Assembly: GCA_964611895.1 (NCBI GenBank)
Contig: CAZTDN010000017.1
Location: 1-64,000, forward strand
Source: JAIEOG01 sp964611895
Lineage (GTDB): Bacteria > Bdellovibrionota > FAC87 > UBA2466
Reading direction: 5' to 3'
Length of the DNA: 64,000 nt
In this document: positions 1-8,531 of the stretch, piece by piece
Layout of the letters: each line of letters opens with the position of its first letter
Position numbering within the stretch: position 1 is the first letter of the stretch
Program-made: the position numbers and the translations under genes
Notes under the pieces: model-generated
What the model was told of the DNA's origin: nothing
Database searches by the model: none
The model's input: only the letters and a program-made list of their open reading frames with translations

Positions 1-4
1 CAGG

Positions 5-850
5 TTGAAATCGGAGTACCTGTTCGACGCGCCAAACAGCACTCTGTGGGACGAGCTGGGGTTTTATGGGCAGAAGCCGCCATTGAATTGGAAAGACATT
101 CGGTTGCTGGAACTCATTCGCGAGATGGACCAGTGTGACCCCAATCGAGGCGGCTACACTCTGGCGCAGCGATTGGCGAGGGACAAGTCTGAGAACTGGC
201 GAATAATGATGGAGAATAGTCGGCATCAAGGATTGCGACCGCAGGATGTTTTGGCACTCATGATAACGGAGCGCGCTCTTGACTTTATGGACACTTCTGG
301 GGATGTGCTTGCATTGCGGTACCACGGAGTTTTGATCTGCTCGCGCTGGGGACACCCCGCTCTTTCCCGTGCCTTTGACAGCGGTACATTCGGCAGAATG
401 CAGGAGTACTTTTCAAAAGCGGCTGAACTACGTCCTGAGCGCCAGAGGAGAGCGGTGAAACCTCCTTGGGAGGCCTATAAGCAGCTAGACCGGTTCCAAC
501 CAGCCCGTTATCGGATGCTTTTTGTTCAACACCCTTTCTGCAAAGACGACCGGATAAGTACGTGGAATCCCGAGCTCCAAGCGATTGAAGTATGCATCGG
601 TGGGTGGAAGGGCCATCTGCGCGAGGGGATCGCGGAGTTTGAGTACGATCACTTGTCGCCCGAAGAAAAAAGCAAATGGGAAGCCCTGGCCCAATCGGCT
701 TCGGGCCAGGGCCTCAATAATGCGTGGGCGGACGGAAAAGCATCCCCACGGGAATTGTTTATCCGTTTGTCTCTGATCCCGAGCGGAGCTTTCTCTTTTG
801 GAGACGAAATCACTTCCTTTATTAGGCGGTATATTCCCAGTGAAGACTAG
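5..850 (+). CDS. Hypothetical protein, possibly truncated at left edge
   Basis: This is an unrecognised soluble protein of up to 281 residues. It is read from a TTG at position 5, but only four bases precede that codon, so the real start may lie outside the window and no ribosome site can be judged. No signal peptide or membrane segment is visible. The protein has scattered Trp and Arg residues and a basic patch near residues 143-154 (RPERQRRAVKPP). Its last 11 bases overlap the GTG start of the next gene, which suggests co-translation with that exported HEAT-repeat protein. I recognise no family and infer no function. Confidence 0.6.
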   Translation: MKSEYLFDAPNSTLWDELGFYGQKPPLNWKDIRLLELIREMDQCDPNRGGYTLAQRLARDKSENWRIMMENSRHQGLRPQDVLALMITERALDFMDTSGDVLALRYHGVLICSRWGHPALSRAFDSGTFGRMQEYFSKAAELRPERQRRAVKPPWEAYKQLDRFQPARYRMLFVQHPFCKDDRISTWNPELQAIEVCIGGWKGHLREGIAEFEYDHLSPEEKSKWEALAQSASGQGLNNAWADGKASPRELFIRLSLIPSGAFSFGDEITSFIRRYIPSED

Positions 851-3254
851 AACCAAATTTCCTCTTTTCCTGCTGGTTTGGATTGCCTGCGCGGCGTTCG
901 CCTGGGGTCCTTTAGCTCGGGCCGAAGAAACTTCTGGGCTGAGCCAAATGGACGCAGCCGTGGCGCCCCTTTTGGAGGCGTATCCTTACAGTGCAAGCGA
1001 AAAAACCCGAGCACAGTTTTTACAAAAGCGTTTGGGAGAGTTTATTCACAGTGCGAAGTATGCCCCGTTGCGCGAACAGTACATGCAAGCCGTTCAAGGC
1101 TATTTTTCAGGAGTTTTTCCGGAAGATTTCAAGATTATGTTGCAAAATCTTTCCCGCGCAAATCGAAAGGTGCCGTTGTTAGCAACTCGACTGCTCTTGC
1201 CCACAAAGTTTCGAGCGGACTTTTCGGTGGAGTCTGAGATCAAAAGCTCGGGTCGAGACATTAATGCTGCAAAATGGACTGCGTTGCTCGACCAGCGGAT
1301 TGCCAAAGCCAAATCGGAGGCGGGGCAGTTCATCCGGATGAATCCCCTTCGTCGCAAGGAGTATATTTCTAAAACACTGGAAGAAACCGAAAAAGCTTTA
1401 GTCGAGAACCGCCAGGCTCTTGAAGAGCGCTTTGGGGATAAGGCGCACTTGATCGCGAGAGAGCAGGGCGAGTTTATCAAACAGCTCAAGGCCGATCCCA
1501 GCTTTGTGGCGCTGTCGGAGTATATTGTGTACGACCGCCTGACGCGTGAGCCTTATCCGGATCAGCTGCGTTCGGGTTCGGCGGATGTGGTGCTCAGTGT
1601 TTTGGATCAGATCAAGAGCGATCCCCAGAGCGCGCTCGAAGCGCACGGGCAGATGTCGCCCGAAGTCGCGAGTCTTTTTAAAGCCAGCTTTCCCGAGTCG
1701 CACCGACTTAAACAGGACAAGGAGCTTTTTCCCCCCGCACGCACCCAAACGGCGCGAGGCAAAATGGTGAACCTCGCCCGAACTGACAACGACACGGTTT
1801 TCATCAGTCCAGAGCGTGCACTCCATACTATCTGGAAAGGCTTTTGCTACTCCGAGTGCATTCGCACTTCTCCCGCGCGGTTTCTGACCGCGGCGTTGGG
1901 CGGCAGTTTTTTTCAATTNNNNNNNNNNNNNNNNNNNNNNNNNNNNNNNNNNNNNNNNNNNNNNNNNNNNNNNNNNNNNNNNNNNNNNNNNNNNNNNNNN
2001 NNNNNNNNNNNNNNNNNNCTTGCTTATGTTGCCGGGGAGGCATGGCATCAGGGCAAAGACGTTGTGCCTGTAGATCCGCTCTATCGTCAAATCGCTCGGG
2101 TGAATGGATGGTTGAGTGGCAATGGCTATGGGTATTCTGAAAAGCGGATGGTTTTTGATGCCACGCTTTCCAGTGCGGGCACTTTGACTGAGTTGGAGAA
2201 TTTTTCCTTGGGGAAGGTTCCCAATAGGGAAAAGTTGGCCAAAACCCTTAATGCGATGCGATCCCCCCGAGAAGCTGAAACCTATTTGCATCAGCTTCAG
2301 ATAGGCGGCATCTCCGACGCGCAGGTTGCCGAAGCGCTCGCGTTTGCCGCTCACAACGCGTCCGAGGACAAGGCGCGAGTGCTTGCGCTGGGATTATTGC
2401 CCCAGCTCAAGGCCGACCCCGCATTCATACGGGGTAAATTGATCGGGGCTACGTATTCACCCTCCAAAGAAATTCAAATCGCGGCTTCCATTGGGCTGCT
2501 AACACTAGACCATGCGCAAGGGCAGCAAAGCGAGCCGTCTGTGGTAGCTGATGCCGCTAAGCTGCTCCAAGAAGATGGTATCAAGCAGGTGTTAAATCCG
2601 GAAAGCATGGCTAGGCTATTTGAGGCGCTCAGCGCCCACTCTGCATTGCCTGCGCCACTTCGGCAGAGCCTTTTGGCGTATGTCCAGAATCGCCCGCCGA
2701 ATTTTATTTCACGCAAGTGGCATTTAGCAGCGCTCCGATTGCTAGCCAAAGATAACCCGCAGTCTCCAGAACTTCTTGCTTTATTGACGAAGCTTGCGGC
2801 CTCTCGGTCTGCGGAGGCACGTCGGAGCGCTTTGGAAACCATAGCTGGTTTGGCGTTACCCGAGCAGACGAAACGCTCGATTTTTGAGACAGCGTTGAAA
2901 GACTCCAGCACGCAGATCCGCCGGTTAGCGGCGGTCGAGTTGCTCAAGAACGATTCTGCCCACTCCGAAGCGATGGATCTCATGCTTAAGACTCTGGAAC
3001 GCAATCATCCCGATTTTTGGATCCGCGCCGAGGCAGTGCGGGCACTGCGTCCTTTTGAGGCAAGCCACCCTCGAGTGGCTGCGGCGCTGCTCAAGGCCGC
3101 GCATGACGTCAACCCAGCAGTTTCTAAGGTCGCAAGGGCTGGTAAAGAAGAGGAAACGCTCCCCAAACCCGCCCTCCCTTCGCGATGGGAAAAATCCCGC
3201 GCCTACCGAGCCGCCTGTTGGGCGTCGTGGAGATGGCTCGAACGCCGGCCTTGA
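840..3254 (+). CDS. Exported HEAT-repeat-like protein (contains assembly gap)
   Basis: The product is about 804 residues, of which about 34 fall in a run of N. I chose the GTG at 840 because it gives a clean signal peptide: a basic MKTRTK start, a hydrophobic core and an ARA-type cleavage site near residue 28. An upstream ATG in the same frame would bury that peptide. The N-terminal half is helical and charged. From about residue 530 onward the sequence is a chain of paired helices typical of HEAT or armadillo repeats (for example SAEARRSALETIAGLA and STQIRRLAAVELLK). These repeats normally form protein-binding solenoids, so a periplasmic scaffold is plausible but inferred. The basic, Trp-rich last 30 residues differ from the rest. 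The gene overlaps its upstream neighbour by 11 bases. Confidence 0.75.
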   Translation: MKTRTKFPLFLLVWIACAAFAWGPLARAEETSGLSQMDAAVAPLLEAYPYSASEKTRAQFLQKRLGEFIHSAKYAPLREQYMQAVQGYFSGVFPEDFKIMLQNLSRANRKVPLLATRLLLPTKFRADFSVESEIKSSGRDINAAKWTALLDQRIAKAKSEAGQFIRMNPLRRKEYISKTLEETEKALVENRQALEERFGDKAHLIAREQGEFIKQLKADPSFVALSEYIVYDRLTREPYPDQLRSGSADVVLSVLDQIKSDPQSALEAHGQMSPEVASLFKASFPESHRLKQDKELFPPARTQTARGKMVNLARTDNDTVFISPERALHTIWKGFCYSECIRTSPARFLTAALGGSFFQXXXXXXXXXXXXXXXXXXXXXXXXXXXXXXXXXXLAYVAGEAWHQGKDVVPVDPLYRQIARVNGWLSGNGYGYSEKRMVFDATLSSAGTLTELENFSLGKVPNREKLAKTLNAMRSPREAETYLHQLQIGGISDAQVAEALAFAAHNASEDKARVLALGLLPQLKADPAFIRGKLIGATYSPSKEIQIAASIGLLTLDHAQGQQSEPSVVADAAKLLQEDGIKQVLNPESMARLFEALSAHSALPAPLRQSLLAYVQNRPPNFISRKWHLAALRLLAKDNPQSPELLALLTKLAASRSAEARRSALETIAGLALPEQTKRSIFETALKDSSTQIRRLAAVELLKNDSAHSEAMDLMLKTLERNHPDFWIRAEAVRALRPFEASHPRVAAALLKAAHDVNPAVSKVARAGKEEETLPKPALPSRWEKSRAYRAACWASWRWLERRP
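1919..2018. other. Assembly gap (100 N)
   Basis: This is exactly 100 undetermined bases inside the exported HEAT-repeat gene. A run of exactly 100 N is a common placeholder for a gap of unknown size. The reading frame continues in the same phase on both sides, but 100 is not a multiple of three and the true gap length is unknown, so frame continuity across it is not informative. Confidence 0.95.
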
Positions 3255-3286
3255 AACCGGTTCGGTTTTCCACTACTTTGCAGCGC

Positions 3287-3556
3287 ATGTCAGAAATTAC
3301 TGCTAGCCATATTTTGGTCGAAAAAGAATACGAAGCCCAGGACGTGCTCAAAAAACTCTCTGAAGGGAACTCGTTTGAGTCTTTGGCCAAGGCCTATTCC
3401 ACTTGTCCTTCTGGACGAGATGGTGGGGACTTGGGGAGTTTTGGCAAAGGGCAAATGGTCGCTGAGTTTGAAAAAGCCGCATTTGCGCTCCAACCCGGCG
3501 AAGTTTCGGGCCCTGTTCGGACACAGTTCGGTTACCATATCATCAAGCGCACCTGA
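3287..3556 (+). CDS. ppiC: Parvulin-type peptidyl-prolyl isomerase (PpiC-like)
   Basis: This is a single-domain parvulin of 89 residues, close in length to E. coli PpiC, and it would catalyse cis-trans isomerisation of prolyl bonds. The frame is open further upstream, but the ATG at 3287 starts directly with the family signature (MSEITASHILV), so the earlier start is rejected. Visible family features are the ASHILV strand with its active-site His, the DGGDLGSFGKGQM loop, the EFEKAAFAL helix and the terminal GYHIIK strand with the second conserved His. There is no signal peptide, so the protein should be cytoplasmic. It sits between the exported HEAT-repeat gene and the YchJ-like gene on the same strand. 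Confidence 0.9.
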   Translation: MSEITASHILVEKEYEAQDVLKKLSEGNSFESLAKAYSTCPSGRDGGDLGSFGKGQMVAEFEKAAFALQPGEVSGPVRTQFGYHIIKRT

Positions 3557-3582
3557 GCGCGGTTTATCAGCCGAGGTCGATG

Positions 3583-4107
3583 ATGAAATGCCCATGTGGT
3601 TCGGGGAACCTACTCGCAAAGTGCTGTGAGCCCTATATCCAACGCAAAGCGCTCCCTGAAACTGCCGAGCAGCTGATGCGCTCGCGGTATACGGCCTTTA
3701 CGCTGGCGGACCTAAAGTACATTACCGATACTCTCGCCCCCGAGGCTCGCAAAGGTTTTGATGCGGCAGGCACCGGCAAATGGGCCGAGCAGGCCAAATG
3801 GAAAGGCTTAGTCATTCACGATACTCGCCAGGGCGGGGCGAACGACACTGAGGGCGTGGTCGAATTCACTGCGACCTACGAGATCGAAGGCCAGGGTATC
3901 GAGCACCACGAAGTCGCCGAATTTAGAAAAGACAAGCACGGGCAGTGGTTGTTTGTCGACGGAGACTCGCACACACATAAAGAAGGTGAAGGCCACACCC
4001 ACCACGCTCCCGTCGAGACGGTGGTACGCGACGAGCCCAAGATCGGGCGCAATGATCCGTGTCCGTGCAAGAGCGGCAAAAAATATAAGAAATGCTGCGC
4101 CGCCTAG
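3583..4107 (+). CDS. ychJ: YchJ-family SEC-C motif protein
   Basis: The product is about 174 residues with the YchJ layout. An N-terminal SEC-C metal-binding motif (CPCGSG near the start, CC about ten residues later) is followed by a central NTF2-like domain carrying the RSRYTAF signature. A second SEC-C motif (RNDPCPCKSGKKYKKCC) lies at the C-terminus. SEC-C motifs bind zinc; the function of YchJ is not established. The second of two adjacent ATGs is preferred because GAGG lies six bases before it. Unusually, the linker before the C-terminal motif is rich in His (DSHTHKEGEGHTHH), which could bind more metal. The stop codon overlaps the convergent fused gene by four bases. Confidence 0.88.
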   Translation: MKCPCGSGNLLAKCCEPYIQRKALPETAEQLMRSRYTAFTLADLKYITDTLAPEARKGFDAAGTGKWAEQAKWKGLVIHDTRQGGANDTEGVVEFTATYEIEGQGIEHHEVAEFRKDKHGQWLFVDGDSHTHKEGEGHTHHAPVETVVRDEPKIGRNDPCPCKSGKKYKKCCAA

Positions 4108-5108
4108 GGGAGTTTATTTAGCTCGCGGACCAGGCACCAGTGTGCAAACGCATTTTTTTCGATTTGCACTTGGACCAGAGTATCGTTGCTCGAGTCGACA
4201 ACCACCCCGCCAATGAGAATAGGCGCCCGCAAGAACCAGTTGCGCGAAGGGATGCGCTGCACGTAATGCTCAAACCCGGCCGGCAGGTTGGAATAATCGA
4301 CAACGGTGACATCCCGGTCCCGCACCACGACCCATCCCAGCATCAGTGGAAACTCCCAGCTCCAGCTCCCCGTCGACTTCGCAGAAGAGTTCTGTAAGTA
4401 AGTGCCCAGTTCCTGTTTAAACTGGTCCTGTGCTTCCTCGGAGTGGATGCGCAATTTCCAGTCTTCGACTAGCTGCTGTTTTTGCTCTGGGGCAAGAGCG
4501 TGCACCTTTTCCACTCCTGCTTCAATCTGGACGATATCGGCTATATTGACCGTCAGGTTTGCGTGCGTGTCCGCCAGCAGGCGGGCTTGGGCAAAGGCCT
4601 GCTGCGCAAGAGATTCCACCAATGCCTGAAACTTCTCGGATTTCGACTTTCGTGCGGAGTCGAGTGCCTGACGGACGCGCGCCTGGCGGCGTTGCATCCA
4701 GGTCAAGTGGCGGCCCGAAAACACAGTCGTTGCGAGTTCGTCTGCCGTCACCACTTGATCCTCGTGCAACCGCACCATTAAGGTCGAGCTCAGACCAAGG
4801 TTGCGAATAGTGGGGAGTTTGGGCGATCCGCCATCGGTAACCGAAATAACCACTTCAGTGGGGAGTAGTGTGTCGCTGGAACTGCGGGCTCGTTCGCAAG
4901 CCGCCAGAAAACGGCGCACTTCGGCGCGTTGCCGTACAAGCGCCTGGCTTTCGTCGGCACCGTCCACGGTACCCCACACCTGAATGGCATGGTCCAGAAC
5001 TTCGTCTGCGCACCGAGGCCGATCCCCTGCAAAACTCGATAGGTTCCAGACCAAACAGAGCAAAATGAGTGTTTTTAGCCAGGAGGCATTCGTGCTTTTG
5101 AACTCCAT
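4104..5108 (-). other. Third segment of the fused frame: signal-peptide-like start plus unknown domain
   Basis: Codon 583 of the fused frame is an ATG at 5108. It opens MEFKSTNASWLK followed by a hydrophobic run (TLILLCLVWNLSSFA) and a small-residue junction, the pattern of an N-terminal signal peptide. The following 300 residues are helical, hydrophilic and of no family I recognise. The RluA domain ends just before this point with its usual C-terminal strand. No clear Shine-Dalgarno sequence precedes 5108. Either a stop codon between two genes has been lost, or internal initiation produces a separate exported protein, or the fusion is real and membrane-tethered. Confidence 0.5.
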
Positions 5109-6854
5109 CTTTTGATGGGTCACTGGGTGTGAGAAAGCGATTCGACTCGCGTGCAGTCGCAGGGGCGCTTGTTCGGGGGCAGTGGTCTGAGTGTCGCCGA
5201 GCTTCTGACCTGGCAGATAGAGCGCGTCGCCACAAACTGGCCAGCCCAGGTGCCACAAGTGCACTCGGATTTGGTTGGTTCGCCCAGTGAGCGGGCGTAC
5301 TTCTAACAGTGCAGTGCCGTCCTCCAAGCGCTGGAGCACTCGAAAATCCGTAACCGAAGGCGAGCCATTCTCGTCGATAAACCGCGAGCCGATGTCTTTT
5401 GACTCATCGCTGATGGGCAGGTCACATCTAAACGTATCCATTGGTGGATGCCCTTGTACTTGGGCCAGATAGACTTTTTCGACTTCGCCGCGCGAAAACA
5501 AGGGCTGCACTAGACTTGCGAAATGGCGCGTGCGCGTGGCGATTAAAATGCCGGTGGTATTTGCGTCGAGCCGGTGCGCGGCATGCGGTTTTTGGGGAGC
5601 GTAAATTCGCTCGAGCAGGTGTTGGAGTGTATTGCGGTTGAATCGCCCGCCTGGGTGGACGGGCAAGGGCGCGGGTTTCTCGAGCACGATCAGTGCCTCA
5701 TCTTCATACAAAAATCGAATTCCCGGGTTTACGGGCGGTTCGGCCTGCATCGGCTGTAAGTGGTAATAAAGCTCACCGGATCGCACTCTTGTCTCGGGAG
5801 ATGCCGGCGCGTAATCCGGACCTAAGATTTTGGTCTGAGAAAATTCCGTGTCCCAAACTTGCACGGGGACCTGTTTGAGAATACCGCTTAGGGTTTCAAG
5901 TAGCGTTTTACCGTCGTATTCTCCAGGCACTCGCATCGGCCTACGGTGCTCGTAGGGAACGCTCCCGGGAAGTGGCGACGCCACCTGGATCAGGGCGGCT
6001 TGGCGCTTGGCGAGTTTTGCCTGCATTTGGGCTTCCGAAGTCTGGAAGCAGTACGGACAAGAAATCCCTTTTTCAAAACGAGGGTCTTTTTCCTGCTCCG
6101 GAGTGAGAGGGGAAAGACACGCGTAACATTGGGTGTTGGAGGTTTCTTTGAGAGTCGGGTCGAGTCCCACGCGTTTATCAAAGACAAAACAGGCTCCTTG
6201 GTAGTGCGCGTTCCCGCACTCCTCGAAATATTTCAAGATGCCGCCGTCGAGTTGGAAGACGTTTTTAAATCCCCGAGACTCCATGAACGGAGCGGCCTTT
6301 TCGCAGCGGATACCTCCAGTGCAAAATAAGACCAAGGTTTCGTCTTTGAGTTTGGGATCGAGTTTTTCCGTTGCGTGTGGAAAATCTCTAAAGTGTCTCA
6401 CTCCGATTGGAACCGCATTTTTAAAAGTTCCCAAGCCGACTTCGTAGTCGTTGCGTGTGTCGATCAGGGTCAGGGGCTTGCCTTCGTCTAGCCACTGTTT
6501 CAAGACTTTCGGCGCCAGGTGCTTAGACGTGTATTTGTGGGGTTGAATCGAATCCACACCAAAAGCGATGATCTCTTTTTTGATTCGCACAAGCATGCGG
6601 GTGAAAGGCTGGTGTGTGCTCTTGCTGATTTTGGGGGTGAGGTTTTCCAGCCCGGGCAGAGAGCGTAGCTCAGTGAGCAAATCCTCAATTGCCTGGGGCT
6701 GTCCCGCAACAAACAGGTTCACTCCCTCCGTGCTGAGCAGAATAGTGCCTTTGAGGCCGTTCGCTTTAGAGAGGAGCAGCAGCCTTTCTCTCAAGGGTTT
6801 CAAGTCCTTAAGCGGGGCAAAACAATAGGTCGAAATATTAACGAATTCTTGCAT
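4104..6854 (-). CDS. trhO: TrhO tRNA hydroxylase - RluA pseudouridine synthase fusion with exported-type C-terminal region
   Basis: This is one uninterrupted 916-codon frame with three parts. Residues 1-290 match TrhO (YceA), the rhodanese-like enzyme that makes 5-hydroxyuridine at tRNA position 34. They contain the active loop with Cys178 (CTGGIRCEKA) and a C-terminal CxxC pair (CYAC...CPYC). Residues about 375-582 match RluA-family pseudouridine synthases, with the catalytic Asp430 in HRLDANTTG, the LTGRTNQIRVHL motif and the closing LHA...HPVT segment. Residues 583-916 begin at an internal Met with a signal-peptide-like stretch and match nothing I know. The first two parts are both RNA-modification enzymes, so that fusion makes sense; the third does not obviously belong. 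A TATAAA box lies upstream. Confidence 0.85.
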   Translation of the reverse strand: MQEFVNISTYCFAPLKDLKPLRERLLLLSKANGLKGTILLSTEGVNLFVAGQPQAIEDLLTELRSLPGLENLTPKISKSTHQPFTRMLVRIKKEIIAFGVDSIQPHKYTSKHLAPKVLKQWLDEGKPLTLIDTRNDYEVGLGTFKNAVPIGVRHFRDFPHATEKLDPKLKDETLVLFCTGGIRCEKAAPFMESRGFKNVFQLDGGILKYFEECGNAHYQGACFVFDKRVGLDPTLKETSNTQCYACLSPLTPEQEKDPRFEKGISCPYCFQTSEAQMQAKLAKRQAALIQVASPLPGSVPYEHRRPMRVPGEYDGKTLLETLSGILKQVPVQVWDTEFSQTKILGPDYAPASPETRVRSGELYYHLQPMQAEPPVNPGIRFLYEDEALIVLEKPAPLPVHPGGRFNRNTLQHLLERIYAPQKPHAAHRLDANTTGILIATRTRHFASLVQPLFSRGEVEKVYLAQVQGHPPMDTFRCDLPISDESKDIGSRFIDENGSPSVTDFRVLQRLEDGTALLEVRPLTGRTNQIRVHLWHLGWPVCGDALYLPGQKLGDTQTTAPEQAPLRLHASRIAFSHPVTHQKMEFKSTNASWLKTLILLCLVWNLSSFAGDRPRCADEVLDHAIQVWGTVDGADESQALVRQRAEVRRFLAACERARSSSDTLLPTEVVISVTDGGSPKLPTIRNLGLSSTLMVRLHEDQVVTADELATTVFSGRHLTWMQRRQARVRQALDSARKSKSEKFQALVESLAQQAFAQARLLADTHANLTVNIADIVQIEAGVEKVHALAPEQKQQLVEDWKLRIHSEEAQDQFKQELGTYLQNSSAKSTGSWSWEFPLMLGWVVVRDRDVTVVDYSNLPAGFEHYVQRIPSRNWFLRAPILIGGVVVDSSNDTLVQVQIEKNAFAHWCLVRELNKLP

Positions 6855-6895
6855 GGAATTTGCCCTTTATACGAAAGGATTGAACCCAAGTACAA
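6855..6895 (-). promoter_or_regulatory. Putative promoter of the trhO-rluA fusion
   Basis: Read on the minus strand, TATAAA (6866-6871) lies 11 bases before the ATG. A TTGTAC hexamer (6890-6895) lies 18 bases further upstream and could be the -35. The region is the divergent spacer to the gene starting at 6916. This is a sequence-based guess only. Confidence 0.4.
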
Positions 6896-6915
6896 TAGGC
6901 AAGAGGAGGAAATGA

Positions 6916-7845
6916 ATGGTTTACGCACTCCTATTATGGACGGGGGCCGCGCTGGCAGCACCCAGTCTGGACTGCGATTTTACCAAGATGGTTCCTCGTC
7001 CTGCGTTGCCTGTTGCCAATGTCCGCCCCGACCCAGCCCAGCCCAAGTCCGAGACCCAACAGCTGTGGGAGACCGTGGCCCGTGGGCCAAATAGCGGTCA
7101 GGAACGCAAGGCTTGGTTGGAGAAGGTGAGAAAGGAGCTGCTACGTTCCGCGCGCGGGAAAAATACGCCGGAATATCTCAAGAAGGCGGCCCTCAACCTG
7201 GTTTCAGCGCCGGTGCAGTCTCCCGACGCCGCACGCCCCGTGCTGAACACCTTGCAAGTCTTGACCGAGCTGGATCGCGATTCGCGCCAGTCGGTAGTGC
7301 TGCCGCCCACCCAGCACGCGCTCGCTCTAGCTTTGGAAGTAGTGCCGAAAATCAGTGCGCGAAATAGTTTTCCTCGAAACAAAGAGTTGCTCGCCGGAGT
7401 TCTTGCTACGCAGACCTCGCCGGATCCTAGTCGGGACACGCGTTTGGATATCTTGCCGATTTTATCCAAAATCGCTCATCGTCCGGACGCGCTGGAGATT
7501 ACCGGTTCTCCGATAGGAATCGCCCAGAGTTTTTTTGAGTCGTGCCGTGGCTTGCGTCAATCAAACCCGCGCTACGAGAAAGAAATGAAAAAATCGGTGA
7601 GTTCGCTTCAGCTGTTTTTCTCGAAACAGATCCAAACTTTTGAACGCAGCGCACGCAGGTTTCCCCAGCTTGCCGAAAATGATCTGAAAGTAGCGCTTAC
7701 TCTGGCGCAGGCCCGCGCTGAGCTCTCGCTGTACCTAAAAAACCAGTCTCAGCCCCACCAGGTTGACGATCACGTGCAGAAAGTAAAAACGCTTCAAAAT
7801 CAGCTCGCTGCACTGCGACTGCGCCCACGCTTGCCACTGCACTAG
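6916..7845 (+). CDS. Exported hypothetical protein
   Basis: The product is 309 residues with a short signal peptide (MVYALLLWTGAALAA, cleavage after AA). AGGAGGA ends five bases before the ATG at 6916, which decides between the two close ATGs. The mature part is mostly helical, with Pro-rich N-terminal residues (about 25-45) and a Gln/Leu-rich C-terminal helix, and carries two Cys. I recognise no family. It is transcribed away from the trhO-rluA fusion and is followed by the SDR-like gene 21 bases downstream. A periplasmic location is inferred from the signal peptide alone. Confidence 0.75.
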   Translation: MVYALLLWTGAALAAPSLDCDFTKMVPRPALPVANVRPDPAQPKSETQQLWETVARGPNSGQERKAWLEKVRKELLRSARGKNTPEYLKKAALNLVSAPVQSPDAARPVLNTLQVLTELDRDSRQSVVLPPTQHALALALEVVPKISARNSFPRNKELLAGVLATQTSPDPSRDTRLDILPILSKIAHRPDALEITGSPIGIAQSFFESCRGLRQSNPRYEKEMKKSVSSLQLFFSKQIQTFERSARRFPQLAENDLKVALTLAQARAELSLYLKNQSQPHQVDDHVQKVKTLQNQLAALRLRPRLPLH

Positions 7846-7866
7846 GTTTGAAGCAAGGTCTTGCCC

Positions 7867-8529
7867 ATGCGGATTTTGGTGCAAGGCCCTCGAACGCGTC
7901 TAGCCAGGGCGATCGTTTCGCTCCCCGAGGCGGGACAGCACGAGTTCTATCTACTCGCTCGGGATGCTGCGGAGGTTGTTCAGCTCGCGGACGAGTTCCC
8001 CAGGGCGAAAGTCGTCTCGCCACAGAGCCCACTGGACTTCCACGGTGCAGAGGGCTTTGGGGTTTTGGTTTGTGCTGCGGGGCCGTTGCATGCGGAATCC
8101 GTAGAATGGGACCGCGATTGCGCCAACGCGGATCGGGATTTGCGGTTTTTGCGGGGTGTGGTCGAAGAAGGCTCCGCTCATGGGCCAGTCCGGCTGGTTT
8201 ATGTGGCGAGTGTTCTGGCATGTTTCCCCCGCGTTGAGCGGGCGTATTACGGAGGATGGAAGTCCCTCTGGGAGGGACTTTTTCACTCCTGGAAAGGGGG
8301 CTGTCCCTGCCTTGAAGTCGCGGTTCTCTTTCCCGGCAGATTGGTGGCGGAACGGGTGTGGTGGCAGCCGGGGACCTGGCTGCATACGAGTTACGCGCAG
8401 GCGGGGAGGGTGGTGTTGCAGCTAATGGTGGCTGGTCACGCGCCCCATCGGCGCTTACTAGGTTGGGACAGCCGCATGTTGCTGTTACTTCGTGGTTTTC
8501 AAACCTTTTGCATGGTATTTAAGCCGTAG
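7867..8529 (+). CDS. SDR-like (Rossmann) protein coupled to sugar transferase
   Basis: The product is about 220 residues and resembles a shortened NAD(P)-dependent sugar epimerase/dehydratase. It has an opening beta strand (MRILVQG), a central VLVCAAGPLH strand, a VRLVYVASVL strand and a YYGGWK segment that fits the YxxxK catalytic pair. The glycine-rich dinucleotide loop is degenerate (GPRTRLA instead of GxxGxxG), and the protein is about 80 residues shorter than typical epimerases, so cofactor binding is uncertain. ATG 7867 is preferred over the TTG six bases upstream. The stop codon is directly followed by the start of the phosphoglycosyl transferase, so the two are probably co-translated and act in the same glycan pathway. 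Confidence 0.65.
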   Translation: MRILVQGPRTRLARAIVSLPEAGQHEFYLLARDAAEVVQLADEFPRAKVVSPQSPLDFHGAEGFGVLVCAAGPLHAESVEWDRDCANADRDLRFLRGVVEEGSAHGPVRLVYVASVLACFPRVERAYYGGWKSLWEGLFHSWKGGCPCLEVAVLFPGRLVAERVWWQPGTWLHTSYAQAGRVVLQLMVAGHAPHRRLLGWDSRMLLLLRGFQTFCMVFKP

Positions 8530-8531
8530 TG

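Noticed and set aside
1398..2354. Long antisense open frame across the first assembly gap
   Set aside because: About a tenth of it is N, no family motif is present, and the sense frame has a signal peptide and HEAT-type repeats.
840..3254. Continuous frame across the 100-N gap as proof of an intact gene
   Set aside because: A 100-N run does not record true length, so matching phase on both sides happens by chance in one case of three.
3228..3290. Stretch resembling the anticodon arm of a serine tRNA (GGCCTTGAAACCGG)
   Set aside because: No acceptor stem, no T-loop consensus and no CCA-proximal pairing could be built around it; it lies at the end of one gene and before the PpiC start.
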